Assembly: GCF_003991135.1 (NCBI RefSeq)
Contig: NZ_CP016379.1
Coordinates: 62,001 to 126,000, forward strand
Length of the DNA: 64,000 nucleotides
Direction of reading: 5' to 3'
DNA from: Anoxybacter fermentans
Lineage (GTDB): Bacteria; Bacillota; Halanaerobiia; DY22613
In this document: piece after piece, positions 52,031-61,132 of the stretch
Layout: the number at the start of each line of letters is the position of its first letter
How positions within the stretch are numbered: the first letter of the stretch is position 1
Program-made: the position numbers and the translations under genes
The notes under the pieces: model-generated
Databases searched by the model: none
Seen by the model: only the letters and a program-made list of their open reading frames with translations
Told to the model about the DNA's origin: nothing

Positions 52031-52873
52031 ATGAAAGTGTTGATTACAGGTAGTAGGGGCCAGTTGGGAAGGGCACTATCTGAGATTTTGCAAAAAAATT
52101 ATGATGTTTATGCCTGGGGGCGTAGGGATTTGGATTTTACAGATCATTTAACTACTTTTAAAAAAGTTACAAAACTTAATCCAGATCTGATTATTCATTG
52201 TGGAGCATTTACCGATGTTAAAGGATGTGAGTTAGATCCTGAGAAAGCTTATCTGGTAAATGGAATTGGAACAAGAAATATAGTCGTTGCAGCCCGGGAA
52301 TGTGATTCTAGAGTAGTCTATATAAGTACTGATTATGTATTTGATGGGGAGAAAAAACAGCCCTATATAGAGTTTGATCCTCCTAATCCAATTAATGTAT
52401 ATGGCCGCTCGAAATTGGCAGGAGAAGAGATTATCCAATCAATACTGCAAAAATATTTTATCATACGGACTTCCTGGCTTTTTAGTGAAGATGGGAATAA
52501 TTTTGTTAAAACTATGATAAAGCTTGCCTGTGAACAAAAAATGTTATCTGTTGTCTGTGATCAGATAGGTACTCCCACTTATGTAAAGGATCTGGCTATA
52601 GCTATTAAGGAAATTATCAAAAAGCCTTTTTACGGCATATATCACGTTTCTAATAATGGTTCATGTTCGTGGTATGAATTTGCAAAAACTATTTTTGAAA
52701 TAAAGGGTATGGATATTAACTTAAGGCCAGTAACATCAAAGGAGTACGGTGGTATTGTTAAACGACCTGTTTATTCAGTTTTAAAGAATTTTAATCTTGA
52801 AGAGACTTATGGTTTTGTTATGAGGGATTGGAAATATGCTTTGTTAGATTGCATGAATAAAATAAACTTATAG
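52031..52873 (+). CDS. rmlD: dTDP-4-dehydrorhamnose reductase
   Basis: 280 residues: VLITGSRGQLGRALSEIL, HCGAFTDVKGCE, YISTDYVFDGEK, the catalytic PINVYGRSKLAGEE and IIRTSWLFSEDG. Reduces the 4-keto group to give dTDP-L-rhamnose. ATG 52031 follows AGGTGA by 5 bp. Flanked on both sides by repeat copies, so the rml operon is interrupted by one repeat and followed by another. Confidence 0.94.
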   Translation: MKVLITGSRGQLGRALSEILQKNYDVYAWGRRDLDFTDHLTTFKKVTKLNPDLIIHCGAFTDVKGCELDPEKAYLVNGIGTRNIVVAARECDSRVVYISTDYVFDGEKKQPYIEFDPPNPINVYGRSKLAGEEIIQSILQKYFIIRTSWLFSEDGNNFVKTMIKLACEQKMLSVVCDQIGTPTYVKDLAIAIKEIIKKPFYGIYHVSNNGSCSWYEFAKTIFEIKGMDINLRPVTSKEYGGIVKRPVYSVLKNFNLEETYGFVMRDWKYALLDCMNKINL

Positions 52874-52881
52874 ATGGTTAT

Positions 52882-53004
52882 ACTGCAAAGGGCTAATTTT
52901 TCGCTTAAGGAGAAATTTTTCGAACCATCTAAAGTTCGGCTTCAATCTCGCTAAGATGGTTTAACGAAAAATTTCTATGTTGCTCAAAATTGGCTTTTTG
53001 CAGT
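52882..53004 (+). repeat. Dispersed palindromic repeat, copy 7 (short form, inverted)
   Basis: 123 bp. Left arm ACTGCAAAGGGCTAATTTT against right AATTGGCTTTTTGCAGT gives three non-Watson-Crick pairs, all G-U or U-G on the + strand. The CCATCT stem is perfect and the inner block is missing. It lies 8 bp after rmlD. Confidence 0.88.
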
Positions 53005-53016
53005 TTAATCATAGAT

Positions 53017-53042
53017 TTTGCGACAATGTCGCAAATTTTTTT
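53017..53042 (+). terminator. Rho-independent terminator of the rml operon
   Basis: TTTGCGA pairs with TCGCAAA around CAATG, followed by TTTTTTT. The next 230 bp (53043-53273) are AT-rich and show no gene I can support. Confidence 0.85.
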
Positions 53043-53273
53043 ATGCCAGTAAAATTATATAGCTGTGGACAACAAATTTTTTCTTAATATTAGCTGTTAT
53101 ATAATAAGATATATATATTTCAGACAATTGTTACATATTCTGCACCTATATTTTCTTTTCAGCATAAGATATAGATAAAAACAGTTAATTTTTCGGAAGA
53201 GAATAGAGAAATTTAAGCTTGTTGACAAATCTTTCTTTTTTAGAGATTTAGAGACTTGCCAGTGCACTGCCAG

Positions 53274-53404
53274 AAAAACTAAATATAATTTTTGAAGTGT
53301 ATAAGTCAAGGCTTAAAGCCAGGAGGGCGGAAGCCTTGACTTATAAGGACGCGCAGCCAGGATGGTGGAGTGTCCGGTAGCGGAAGAAATTATATTTAGT
53401 TTTT
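53274..53404 (+). other. Structured element: long outer stem enclosing two hairpins
   Basis: AAAAACTAAATATAATTT (53274-53291) pairs perfectly with 53387-53404. Inside, ATAAGTCAAGGCTT (53301-53314) pairs perfectly with 53331-53344, and GGAC (53347) with GTCC (53372). The two hairpin loops share GCCAGGA-GG-GG (GCCAGGAGGGCGG and GCCAGGATGGTGG). The layout is a three-way junction of about 131 nt, GC-rich inside and AT-rich outside, and unlike the dispersed repeat. It could be a structured RNA leader for the glycosyltransferase operon or a small non-autonomous mobile element. I do not recognise it. Confidence 0.6.
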
Positions 53405-53534
53405 GTTTCTCTGTGGGAGCAAGTTATGTGCACCTCCTCTTTTTCAACAATCTGGAAATTTGCTCTTATGATGCAAAGTTAGGTATTTTTTTCTTTAAAA
53501 GTTCTAGCTGTTTATATTAAAGAGGTGATTATCC

Positions 53535-56027
53535 ATGGTTAAGAGTGATGCCAAATTAAATATATTAATATTTGCCAGGAATACAGTTAAAGAACGAATA
53601 AATTTAGTTATAGATCAAATAAAAAGGATTTATAACTCATTTTATCAAATTCACATTTTTTTATATTCTGCAGTTTTAATTACTGATAATCAGAATTCTT
53701 TTATTAAACATTTAAATTTACAAACAAATTTAAAATTATATTTTGAAAATAGGCTTGACCAAATTGATTTAATAATTATTGATGATATGGATAAATCGGA
53801 TTTAGATTTTATTTTATTTATGATGTATAAGCAGATACCAATTATTGTAGAAGAAAAAATGATCGTTAGGTATCAGCAATATTTTATTCCAGATAAGACA
53901 GTACTAGCATATTCTTATTTTAATCTTACCCAATTTCCGTTTACACTCTTGGCTTTTTTAAAGAAATTTAATTATCAAAAGCAGATAATACAGGAAGCAC
54001 AAAAAATTGCTTTATTAAAGGAGAATTGGGCCAGAATTATATCTTTCATTAGAAATTCGTCTTCAAAAAAAACTGTATTTCCAACAGATGTAGTTAGCAA
54101 TTCACCATCACCCCAATCTGAAAACTTTTCTCGATGGGCGGATATTGTGATAGTTAATTATAATACCTTTTCATATTTAAAAGAATGTATTCAATCAATA
54201 AAAAAGAATACTATTTATCCTCATCATATTATTGTGGTTGATAATGGTAGTAGTGATGAGAGTATTTTTTATCTTCAGACATTAAATAATATCACACTTA
54301 TTGAAAATAAAGAAAATAAAGGCTATGCAAAAGCTGTCAATCAAGGGATTATGGCCGGGGATGGAGAGTTTGTAGTAATTTTAAATAGTGATATTAAAGT
54401 GAGTAAAAACTGGCTAAAAACAATGATAGAAACGGCAAGGGCAGATGAAAGGATTGGAGTTGTTGGACCGAAAATGGTGAATGAAAAAGGACTTATTGTT
54501 GGTGCAGGAGTAACAGAATTAGATTCAGTCTGTTCGCCAAGGGGATGGTTAAAACCTGACCGGAAAGGTCTATATGATAAAGTTGAAGATTGTTATAATG
54601 TGGGCGGTGCATGTTATTTGATCAAACGTGATGTGCTGAAAAAAGTAGGAGCCTTTGATGAGAATTATTTCTTCTATTTTGAAGAAACAGATCTTTCCCT
54701 CCGTATGCTGGAAAAAGGATATCGGGTAGTATATTGCCCTAACGTAAAAGTAATTCATTATCATGAGGGAAGTCTGGATAAAGAAAATCCCATGGATCGT
54801 CTTAAAAGAAATTATTATTTTGAACAAAGCCAAAAGCGCTTTATAGAGAAATGGCATGATGTTTTGGCAGGTTCACCAAAAAGGAGGAAAACCAGGGATA
54901 TTGTTGTCTTTGGAGTAATTCCATGGCAGTTTAGGTATCAACGTCCTCAGCAGATTTGTAATAGATTAGCTAAAAATGGGTATCGAATTCTTTATATAAA
55001 TAATATTTGTCAGAGAGGAGGGAGATTGGAGAAAGTAGATTATAATATCTTTTCTTTTTCACTGGACGGAGAAGAAAATATATATCATCTCTTACCCTTC
55101 TTTGAAAATCGTCAAAAGATAATTACATCAATCTATCAGATTTTTGCTAAACTGAATATTTTAAACCCTATTTTGTGGGTAGATGTTCCTTATTGGCAAA
55201 AGATTATTCCCTTTTTCGATCGGCAATATGTAATTTATAACTGTATGGACTCGTATGAAAATTTTTCGGATTTAAAAGAGTACTGTCCGGATTTAAAAGA
55301 TATGGAAAAAGAGCTGGCCCAATCAGCTGATTTAATTTTTACCACTTCCAAAATGCTTAAAGAAAAATTAAGTCAGTTTAATCAAAAGACTATCCTTATT
55401 CCTAATGGAGTTGATAAAAATCATTTTGCTATGTCAAAAAAATTGGAAATACCTGAGGATATAGCTATGATTTCTCAACCAATTATAGGTTATCATGGAG
55501 CTATTGCTGACTGGTTGGATCTGGATTTATTATCCTATGCAGTTGATCAACTTCCTGAATTTTCCTTTGTCTTTATTGGACAGTCGACAGTAGATATAGA
55601 TTCTTTAAAGAAAAAACCCAATACGTATTTTTTAGGTGAAAAATCTTACTTTGAGTTACCAAAATATATAAGGCACTTTCAGGTGGCCATGATTCCATTT
55701 AAGAAAAATAAGTTAACTTTATCTACAAATCCAGTTAAATTATATGAGTATCTGGCAGCAGGTAAACCGGTGGTAAGTGTAGATTTACCTGAAATTAGTC
55801 AATTTAAAGATGTTGTTTATATCGCTAAGAATTATGAGGAATTTGTGTTTCTTTTACGGGAAGCCTGGGAAGGTGAGACCTGGTGGAAGAAAAGAAAGAG
55901 AAAGAAAGCGATAGTTGGTGAAGAATGGGATGATCGGGTTAATGATATTTTAAGGGTTATGGAAGAACAGCAAATTATCTTAGCGAATCAGAGCAGAATT
56001 TTAAAAGTCAGACAAAAAAGTAGTTGA
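53535..56027 (+). CDS. Large two-domain glycosyltransferase (GT2 plus GT4-like) with unknown N-terminus
   Basis: 830 residues in three parts. Residues 1-200 are an unrecognised alpha/beta region (NILIFARNTVKERINL). About 203-450 is a GT2 rhamnosyltransferase-like domain: IVIVNYNTFSYLKECI, VVDNGSSDES, VILNSDIKVSKNWL (metal-binding motif), VGGACYLIKRDVL and FYFEETDLSLRML. About 455-815 is a GT4-like domain: IPWQFRYQRPQQICNRLA, ILIPNGVDKNHF, IGYHGAIADWLD and LYEYLAAGKPVVSVDLPE. Likely adds two successive sugars in surface-glycan assembly, at the inner membrane face. ATG behind AGAGGTG. Downstream of the rml genes and structured element. Confidence 0.85.
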   Translation: MVKSDAKLNILIFARNTVKERINLVIDQIKRIYNSFYQIHIFLYSAVLITDNQNSFIKHLNLQTNLKLYFENRLDQIDLIIIDDMDKSDLDFILFMMYKQIPIIVEEKMIVRYQQYFIPDKTVLAYSYFNLTQFPFTLLAFLKKFNYQKQIIQEAQKIALLKENWARIISFIRNSSSKKTVFPTDVVSNSPSPQSENFSRWADIVIVNYNTFSYLKECIQSIKKNTIYPHHIIVVDNGSSDESIFYLQTLNNITLIENKENKGYAKAVNQGIMAGDGEFVVILNSDIKVSKNWLKTMIETARADERIGVVGPKMVNEKGLIVGAGVTELDSVCSPRGWLKPDRKGLYDKVEDCYNVGGACYLIKRDVLKKVGAFDENYFFYFEETDLSLRMLEKGYRVVYCPNVKVIHYHEGSLDKENPMDRLKRNYYFEQSQKRFIEKWHDVLAGSPKRRKTRDIVVFGVIPWQFRYQRPQQICNRLAKNGYRILYINNICQRGGRLEKVDYNIFSFSLDGEENIYHLLPFFENRQKIITSIYQIFAKLNILNPILWVDVPYWQKIIPFFDRQYVIYNCMDSYENFSDLKEYCPDLKDMEKELAQSADLIFTTSKMLKEKLSQFNQKTILIPNGVDKNHFAMSKKLEIPEDIAMISQPIIGYHGAIADWLDLDLLSYAVDQLPEFSFVFIGQSTVDIDSLKKKPNTYFLGEKSYFELPKYIRHFQVAMIPFKKNKLTLSTNPVKLYEYLAAGKPVVSVDLPEISQFKDVVYIAKNYEEFVFLLREAWEGETWWKKRKRKKAIVGEEWDDRVNDILRVMEEQQIILANQSRILKVRQKSS

Positions 56028-56041
56028 AAAGGGGGAAAAAG

Positions 56042-56785
56042 GTGAAAGAGTACGCAGATATTGTAGTTGTCAATTATAATACCCGTTCCTTTCTGGAAGG
56101 GTGTATTAAAAGTATTAAAGAGTATACCCATTACCCCTATCATCTAATTATTATTGATAATAACAGTAGAGATGGAAGCAGGGCGTTTATTGATAAATTG
56201 CAACAAAAGGGGGCTACAGTTATCTATAATCAAAAAAATCTGGGCTGCGCTAAAGCCTGGAATCAAGGGATTCGAAGTGGAAAGGGTAAGTATATTGTCT
56301 TTTTAAATCCCGATACCCTGGTAACTCCTGGTTGGTTAACAAAAATGGTGGCTTGTGCTGAAAGTGATAAAAGAATAGCGGTTGTTGGTAATAAACAGAT
56401 TAATGCTAATGGTATTATTATCCATGCAGGTGTGGTTGAAAAAGACGGTCAGGCTATTTACCGGGGTGTAGGTGAAAAAGACGATCCAGGTAAGTTTGAT
56501 CAGGTCTGTGATTGTATAGATGTTTGCGGAGCCTGTTATTTGATTAAACGAGAGTATATCTCAAAGATCGGGTATTTTGATGAAAGATTTTTTATGTATG
56601 CAGAAGAGACCGATTATTCTTTTAGGGCTAGAGCATTGGGGTTACGGGTTGTTTATTGTCCTGTGACAATTGTTCATTTTAAAGATGGGGCACCAATTAG
56701 TTTTAAGCAAAGACAGCGGATTCATCAAAGAAGTTGCCGATTGTTTAAGAAGAAATGGTTTAAGGGAAGTGGGGAAATTGGATAG
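56042..56785 (+). CDS. GT2-family glycosyltransferase (rhamnosyltransferase-like)
   Basis: 247 residues: DIVVVNYNTRSFLEGCI, LIIIDNNSRDGSRAFI, NLGCAKAWNQGIRSGKGKYI, FLNPDTLVTPGWL, VCGACYLIKREYI and FFMYAEETDYSFRARAL. The same set of motifs and order as in the middle domain of the preceding gene, and very close to the minus-strand gene at 57688. Frame opens at TTG 56024; GTG 56042 follows AAGGGGG at good spacing. The end overlaps the next gene by a few bases, so the three genes are co-translated. Confidence 0.88.
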   Translation: MKEYADIVVVNYNTRSFLEGCIKSIKEYTHYPYHLIIIDNNSRDGSRAFIDKLQQKGATVIYNQKNLGCAKAWNQGIRSGKGKYIVFLNPDTLVTPGWLTKMVACAESDKRIAVVGNKQINANGIIIHAGVVEKDGQAIYRGVGEKDDPGKFDQVCDCIDVCGACYLIKREYISKIGYFDERFFMYAEETDYSFRARALGLRVVYCPVTIVHFKDGAPISFKQRQRIHQRSCRLFKKKWFKGSGEIG

Positions 56786-57536
56786 TCGACTTGCCAGTAT
56801 TATCATTATTACAAGAAATCGTCTGGGTTATACCAGATTATGTCTTCAATCAATTCTAAAAAAAACCATCTATCGTCCTTATGAAATTATTGTAGTTGAT
56901 AATAATTCTACAGATGGGACAGTTGAATATTTGACCGATTTAAAAAACAGGGGAATAATTGAAAAACTGATTTTGTTGGATAAAAATTATGGGGCAGGGT
57001 ATGCCACTAATGAGGGAATTAAGCATGCTAAAGGATTTTATCTTATCCGGAGTGATAATGATATGGTTTATAATCGCGGTTGGCTTACTGCTCTTATCGA
57101 TGGATTAAAAAGGATTCCCAAATCTTTATTACAGGTAGCGGTTTTTGGGGAACTTATGGAAGATGGTCAAAGGGCGGGATTTTTACCTGAAAATATAATT
57201 AATGGGGTGATTCTTAATCTGGTCAATATCGGTGGATGTAATATGGCCTTTACCAGAGAGACATATGAGGATTTAGGACCTTTTGACAATGTAATGTTCA
57301 CTGAAGATGGCCTATATTGTTTTAAAGCAAAACAAAAGGGGTATATAATTGGCCAGATTGACAATGCAACCGGTACCCATATTGATCATCCTACCTGTTC
57401 TTTATCTAAAAGATATACAGAGTATGCGGAATATCGTTTGGAGGTTTTAGAGAATTTGAAGAGAGCGGGGCTGGAATTTTTATGTGAAGAAGATCAAAAA
57501 TTTTATGAAGAATACAAACGAAAAAAGAAAAATTAG
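56778..57536 (+). CDS. GT2-family glycosyltransferase
   Basis: 252 residues: LASIIIITRNRLGYTRLCL, VVDNNSTDGTVEYLTDL, NYGAGYATNEGIKHAKGFYL, RSDNDMVYNRGWL, and NMAFTRETYEDLGPFD with FTEDGLYCFKAK. The metal motif is SDNDM rather than the NPD/NSD of its neighbours. Start is uncertain: the frame is open from 56670 inside the previous gene; TTG 56778 (behind AAGTGGGG) or GTG 56769 fit. No C-terminal extension. Last + strand gene before a repeat and convergent gene. Confidence 0.82.
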   Translation: MDSRLASIIIITRNRLGYTRLCLQSILKKTIYRPYEIIVVDNNSTDGTVEYLTDLKNRGIIEKLILLDKNYGAGYATNEGIKHAKGFYLIRSDNDMVYNRGWLTALIDGLKRIPKSLLQVAVFGELMEDGQRAGFLPENIINGVILNLVNIGGCNMAFTRETYEDLGPFDNVMFTEDGLYCFKAKQKGYIIGQIDNATGTHIDHPTCSLSKRYTEYAEYRLEVLENLKRAGLEFLCEEDQKFYEEYKRKKKN

Positions 57537-57569
57537 AAATTATGCTTTTTTTGGTAAAGATAATGTAAA

Positions 57570-57684
57570 ACTGCAAAGAGCTAATTTTGAGCTAAATAGA
57601 AATTTTTCGTTAAACCATCTTAGTGAGATCGAGCTTTAGATGGTTCGAAAAATTTCTTTATGAAGCGAAAAATTAGCTCTTTGC
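57570..57684 (+). repeat. Dispersed palindromic repeat, copy 8 (short form)
   Basis: 115 bp, forward orientation. The outer arms carry the AAAGAGC/GCTCTTT pair also seen in copy 2; the CCATCT stem is perfect. The right arm ends at TTTGC, so the final AGT is lost. It lies between convergent glycosyltransferase genes, 3 bp from the stop codon of the minus-strand one. Confidence 0.88.
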
Positions 57685-57687
57685 TTT

Positions 57688-58632
57688 TTAGATGTAAATG
57701 GTAATACCGGTCGGTATTTTATCAACTTCGCTCTGGGGCAATATTTTTACATCTTCCCACCGAAGATTGAGACGGTTGAAGATGTCCTTATTAGGTATCA
57801 GGTGTTTTTGACCATTATAGAAGAGATATACTGAAGCTTTTTTTCCTTTAATTAACTGACTTTTTTTTAATACTTCGGGGGAGATTAAGAGCTTTCTTAG
57901 TTCTCTGGAACCTGCCCATTTTTCATTAAAAATTTTATCACTTTTTTGACGCATTTGGTATCTTTTTTCAGGATTTATGGGTGTGCCCTCTCTATAATGA
58001 ATTATGGTAACAGGACAATATACTACTCTATATCCCAATAATCTGGCACGATAGGAATAATCTGTTTCTTCCGCATACATGAAAAATCTTTCATCAAAAT
58101 AGCCGATTTTAGATAGATATTCTCTTTTAATTAGATAACATGCACCTGAGACAGTAGCACAGTCACAGATTTGATTATATTTTGTTGGTTCATCCTTTTC
58201 TCCTCTACCCCGGAAAATATACTGTCCATCTTTTTCTATTACTCCTGCATAAATAATGTTACCATTTTGATCAACCTGTTTAGTACCTACAACCGCTATT
58301 TTTTTATCACTTTCTGCACAGGCAACCATCTTTGTCAACCAGTAAGGTGTTACCAATATATCAGGATTTAAAAAGAGAATATATTTGCCTTTTCCTATCT
58401 TGATTCCTTGATTCCAGGCTTTGGAAGTTCCAAGGTTTTCATTGTTATAGATGACAGTGACTCCTTTTTGCTTCAATCTATCAAGATATTCCTTACTTCC
58501 ATCTTTACTATTATTGTCAATGATAATCAGACGATAGGGGTAACGGGTATGCTCTTCAATACTTTTAATACACTTTTTCAGAAAAGAACAGGTATTATAA
58601 TTAACAATTATAATATCTACATTATTATCCAT
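57688..58632 (-). CDS. GT2-family glycosyltransferase with C-terminal KHLI-type module
   Basis: 314 residues. GT2 domain (1-240): DIIIVNYNTCSFLKKCI, LIIIDNNSKDGSKEYL, NLGTSKAWNQGIKIGKGKYI, FLNPDILVTPYWL, VSGACYLIKREYL. It is nearly the same as the + strand gene at 56042, so the two are recent duplicates in opposite orientation. Residues about 250-314 are an added module (SQLIKGKKASVYLFYNGQKH, then WEDVKILPQSEVDKIPTG) that also ends two other genes here. The frame opens at 58653, but ATG 58632 lies 8 bp after AAAGGAG. Confidence 0.86.
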   Translation of the reverse strand: MDNNVDIIIVNYNTCSFLKKCIKSIEEHTRYPYRLIIIDNNSKDGSKEYLDRLKQKGVTVIYNNENLGTSKAWNQGIKIGKGKYILFLNPDILVTPYWLTKMVACAESDKKIAVVGTKQVDQNGNIIYAGVIEKDGQYIFRGRGEKDEPTKYNQICDCATVSGACYLIKREYLSKIGYFDERFFMYAEETDYSYRARLLGYRVVYCPVTIIHYREGTPINPEKRYQMRQKSDKIFNEKWAGSRELRKLLISPEVLKKSQLIKGKKASVYLFYNGQKHLIPNKDIFNRLNLRWEDVKILPQSEVDKIPTGITIYI

Positions 58633-58767
58633 TGTCATCTCTCCTTTAAGCAACTTTATTTATCATTATATGATACTTTATAAAAAGTGTGTTTATATAA
58701 AATTAGACACAAAATATTTAATTAAACATATAATGATAGTAGATATAATATAGGGGGTAAAATAATT

Positions 58768-59718
58768 ATGGAAAAATTGGCATCAATTGTGATCGTTACT
58801 TGTAATCGTCTGGAATTTGCCCGTCAGACTATTGAATCAATTTTTAAAAATACCTTGTATCCAAATTATGAACTGATTCTTATAGATAATGGGAGTACTG
58901 ATGGTACAGTTGAATATCTTAAAGAAATTGAAAATAGACCTCAGATTTCTCACATTATTTATTTTAACAATAATGAAGGCAAGGGGAAGGCTGCTAATTA
59001 TGGATTTGCTTTAAGCAAAGGAGAGTATATTATTGGATTAGATGATGATGTTATTGTGCCAGAAGGATGGTTAACTAAATTAATAGAGGCTATAGATATT
59101 ATTCCTAATGTAGGTTGGTTATCTATCAATTTAGAAAAGGAGTATTGGGGAAGTTTTTCTAGAAAAGACCCTTATAATGTATTTCGCCCAGAATATGAAC
59201 GAAAGTTTGGCAATTTTACGATTCAGGAAGTTCCTGATGTAGCAGGTTTCTGTGTAGCTATGCCCCGGTCCACATATGAGAAGTTGGGGGGATATGTTGA
59301 AAATATCTATTATGGGGGAATTGATGGAGAATATAATCGTCGGGCTATGAGTCATGGGTTGCTAACAGGATATTTAATGGATGTTGTAGGGATTCATTTG
59401 GGGGGTAGTGATAAGGAAAAACAATTATATTCGGAATATCAGGAATATAAGTTGGAAACTCAAAAACAGTTAAAAAAAGGTAATTTTAATCTAGCAAAGA
59501 TAGATTTTTTTAAAGTAAAATACTCTCCAGAGGTTTTAAAACAGGGCCAGTTAATTAAAGGAGAAAAATCTGCTGTATATTTTGTCTATAATGGTCAAAA
59601 ACATCTTATAACCAGTACGGATGTCTTTAATCGTCTTAATTTTCGTTGGGAAGATGTAAAAATATTGCCCCAAAGCGAAGTTGATAAAATACCCACCGGT
59701 AATCCTATTAGTTTATAG
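58768..59718 (+). CDS. GT2-family glycosyltransferase with C-terminal KHLI-type module
   Basis: 316 residues. GT2 domain: LASIVIVTCNRLEFARQTI, LILIDNGSTDGTVEYLKEI, GKGKAANYGFALSKGEYI, GLDDDVIVPEGWL with the DDD metal motif, and VAGFCVAMPRSTYEKLGGY. Residues about 250-316 repeat the C-terminal module of the previous gene nearly unchanged (GQLIKGEKSAVYFVYNGQKH, WEDVKILPQSEVDKIPTG). ATG with GGGGGTAAAAT ahead. Divergent from the minus-strand glycosyltransferase across about 135 bp. Confidence 0.87.
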   Translation: MEKLASIVIVTCNRLEFARQTIESIFKNTLYPNYELILIDNGSTDGTVEYLKEIENRPQISHIIYFNNNEGKGKAANYGFALSKGEYIIGLDDDVIVPEGWLTKLIEAIDIIPNVGWLSINLEKEYWGSFSRKDPYNVFRPEYERKFGNFTIQEVPDVAGFCVAMPRSTYEKLGGYVENIYYGGIDGEYNRRAMSHGLLTGYLMDVVGIHLGGSDKEKQLYSEYQEYKLETQKQLKKGNFNLAKIDFFKVKYSPEVLKQGQLIKGEKSAVYFVYNGQKHLITSTDVFNRLNFRWEDVKILPQSEVDKIPTGNPISL

Positions 59719-59771
59719 AAAACTATTTACCTGAGTAGAGCAAATTGTAAAAGAAGTAAAGGGTGAAGATT

Positions 59772-61085
59772 ATGGATAAATATAAGATTGGTATTATAGG
59801 GTGTGGTTATGTAGGATTAATAACTGGTGTTTGTTTTGCAGAATTAGGCAATAAAGTAATCTGCCATGATATAGATAAAGAAAAGATTGTAAAACTAAAA
59901 CAGGGAATTGTACCTTTTTTTGAATTGGGTTTAGCAAAAATGTTTACGAAAAATAAAAATAGATTATCATTTACAATATCAGTAGAGGAAGTTATTGAAA
60001 ACTCTGATTATATTTTTATCTGTGTTGGTTCTCCTTCCAGGAATAATGGAGAAGCGGATACAACGTCATTATTTCGGGTTATAGATCAGATTAATAGTTA
60101 TGTAAAGACATATAAAATGATAATTATAAAAAGTACAGTACCAGTAGGAACAGCAAAAAAGGTCAAGGAATTGTTGAAAGAAAAAATTGAGCAAGATCTC
60201 ATTGAAGTTATATCTAATCCCGAATTTTTACGGGAAGGAAACGCCATTTATGATTTTATGAATCCTGACCGGATTGTAATTGGTGCAGATTCTTTTAAAA
60301 AAGCAAAGAATGTGGCTCGACTTTATCAAACCTTTAGTTGTCCTATCCTTCTGGTAAGTAATGAAGATGCAGAGTTGATCAAATATGCGTCCAATAACTT
60401 TTTAGCGATGAAAATCTCTTTTATTAATGAGATAGCAAACATCTGTGAGAGGGTTGGCGCAGATATTAGTAAAGTTTCTTACGGAATTGGATTAGATCAT
60501 CGGATTGGTAACAATTATTTGCAAGCAGGATTGGGGTTTGGGGGTCCATGCCTTACAAAAGATTTAAAGGCAATGATTGCCTTTTGTAAGAGAGTGATAA
60601 CTTATGAACCCCATTTGTTAAAAGCAGTTTTAAAAGTAAACGAACTTCAACCAGAGCTTGTTATAAAAAAAGTAAAAGAAGTTTTAGGAAATCTGGAGGG
60701 AAAAAGAATTGGAATTTTAGGGCTTTCTTTTAAACCAGGAACTGATGATATGAGAAATGCACCAGCCCTTAAGTTGATTACATCTTTAGTAAAAGAAGGT
60801 ACGGAATTGATTGCTTATGATCCTAAAGCTAATAAGGTAGCAAAAGAGCTTTTAAAAGATCAGATCGAATTTGCTAAAGAGCCGTATCAGGTAAGTTATC
60901 AGTCTTATGCACTTATTATTGTAACTGAATGGAAAGAATTTTTGGATCTGGATTATGAAAAGATAAAAAGTTATATGATAAAACCGATATTAGTGGATGG
61001 AAGAAATATGTTTGATAATGACCGCATTCAAAAACTTAAAAAGATGGGATTTCAATATTTTGGTGTTGGACGAAATTTATTATAA
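59772..61085 (+). CDS. ugd: UDP-glucose/GDP-mannose dehydrogenase family protein
   Basis: 437 residues. NAD motif IGIIGCGYVGLITGVCFAEL, SDYIFICVGSP, STVPVGTAKKV, NPEFLREGNAIYDFMNPDR, the catalytic Cys in GFGGPCLTKDL (near residue 258) and LGLSFKPGTDDMRNAPAL. Oxidises UDP-glucose (or a related sugar nucleotide) to the uronic acid for glycan synthesis. GTG 59763 opens the frame; ATG 59772 is 6 bp after AAAGGGTG. Substrate between UDP-glucose and UDP-ManNAc types is not certain; family secure. Confidence 0.88.
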   Translation: MDKYKIGIIGCGYVGLITGVCFAELGNKVICHDIDKEKIVKLKQGIVPFFELGLAKMFTKNKNRLSFTISVEEVIENSDYIFICVGSPSRNNGEADTTSLFRVIDQINSYVKTYKMIIIKSTVPVGTAKKVKELLKEKIEQDLIEVISNPEFLREGNAIYDFMNPDRIVIGADSFKKAKNVARLYQTFSCPILLVSNEDAELIKYASNNFLAMKISFINEIANICERVGADISKVSYGIGLDHRIGNNYLQAGLGFGGPCLTKDLKAMIAFCKRVITYEPHLLKAVLKVNELQPELVIKKVKEVLGNLEGKRIGILGLSFKPGTDDMRNAPALKLITSLVKEGTELIAYDPKANKVAKELLKDQIEFAKEPYQVSYQSYALIIVTEWKEFLDLDYEKIKSYMIKPILVDGRNMFDNDRIQKLKKMGFQYFGVGRNLL

Positions 61086-61132
61086 TAGCTTTCTGTCATT
61101 CATGGATCAGGAGTTCTATTCAGGAAGGAGAG

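Noticed and set aside
53097-53309. 70-residue minus-strand open frame after the rml operon
   Set aside because: It is AT-rich, Cys/Tyr-heavy, lacks a ribosome site and overlaps the outer arm of the structured element; no protein-like pattern.
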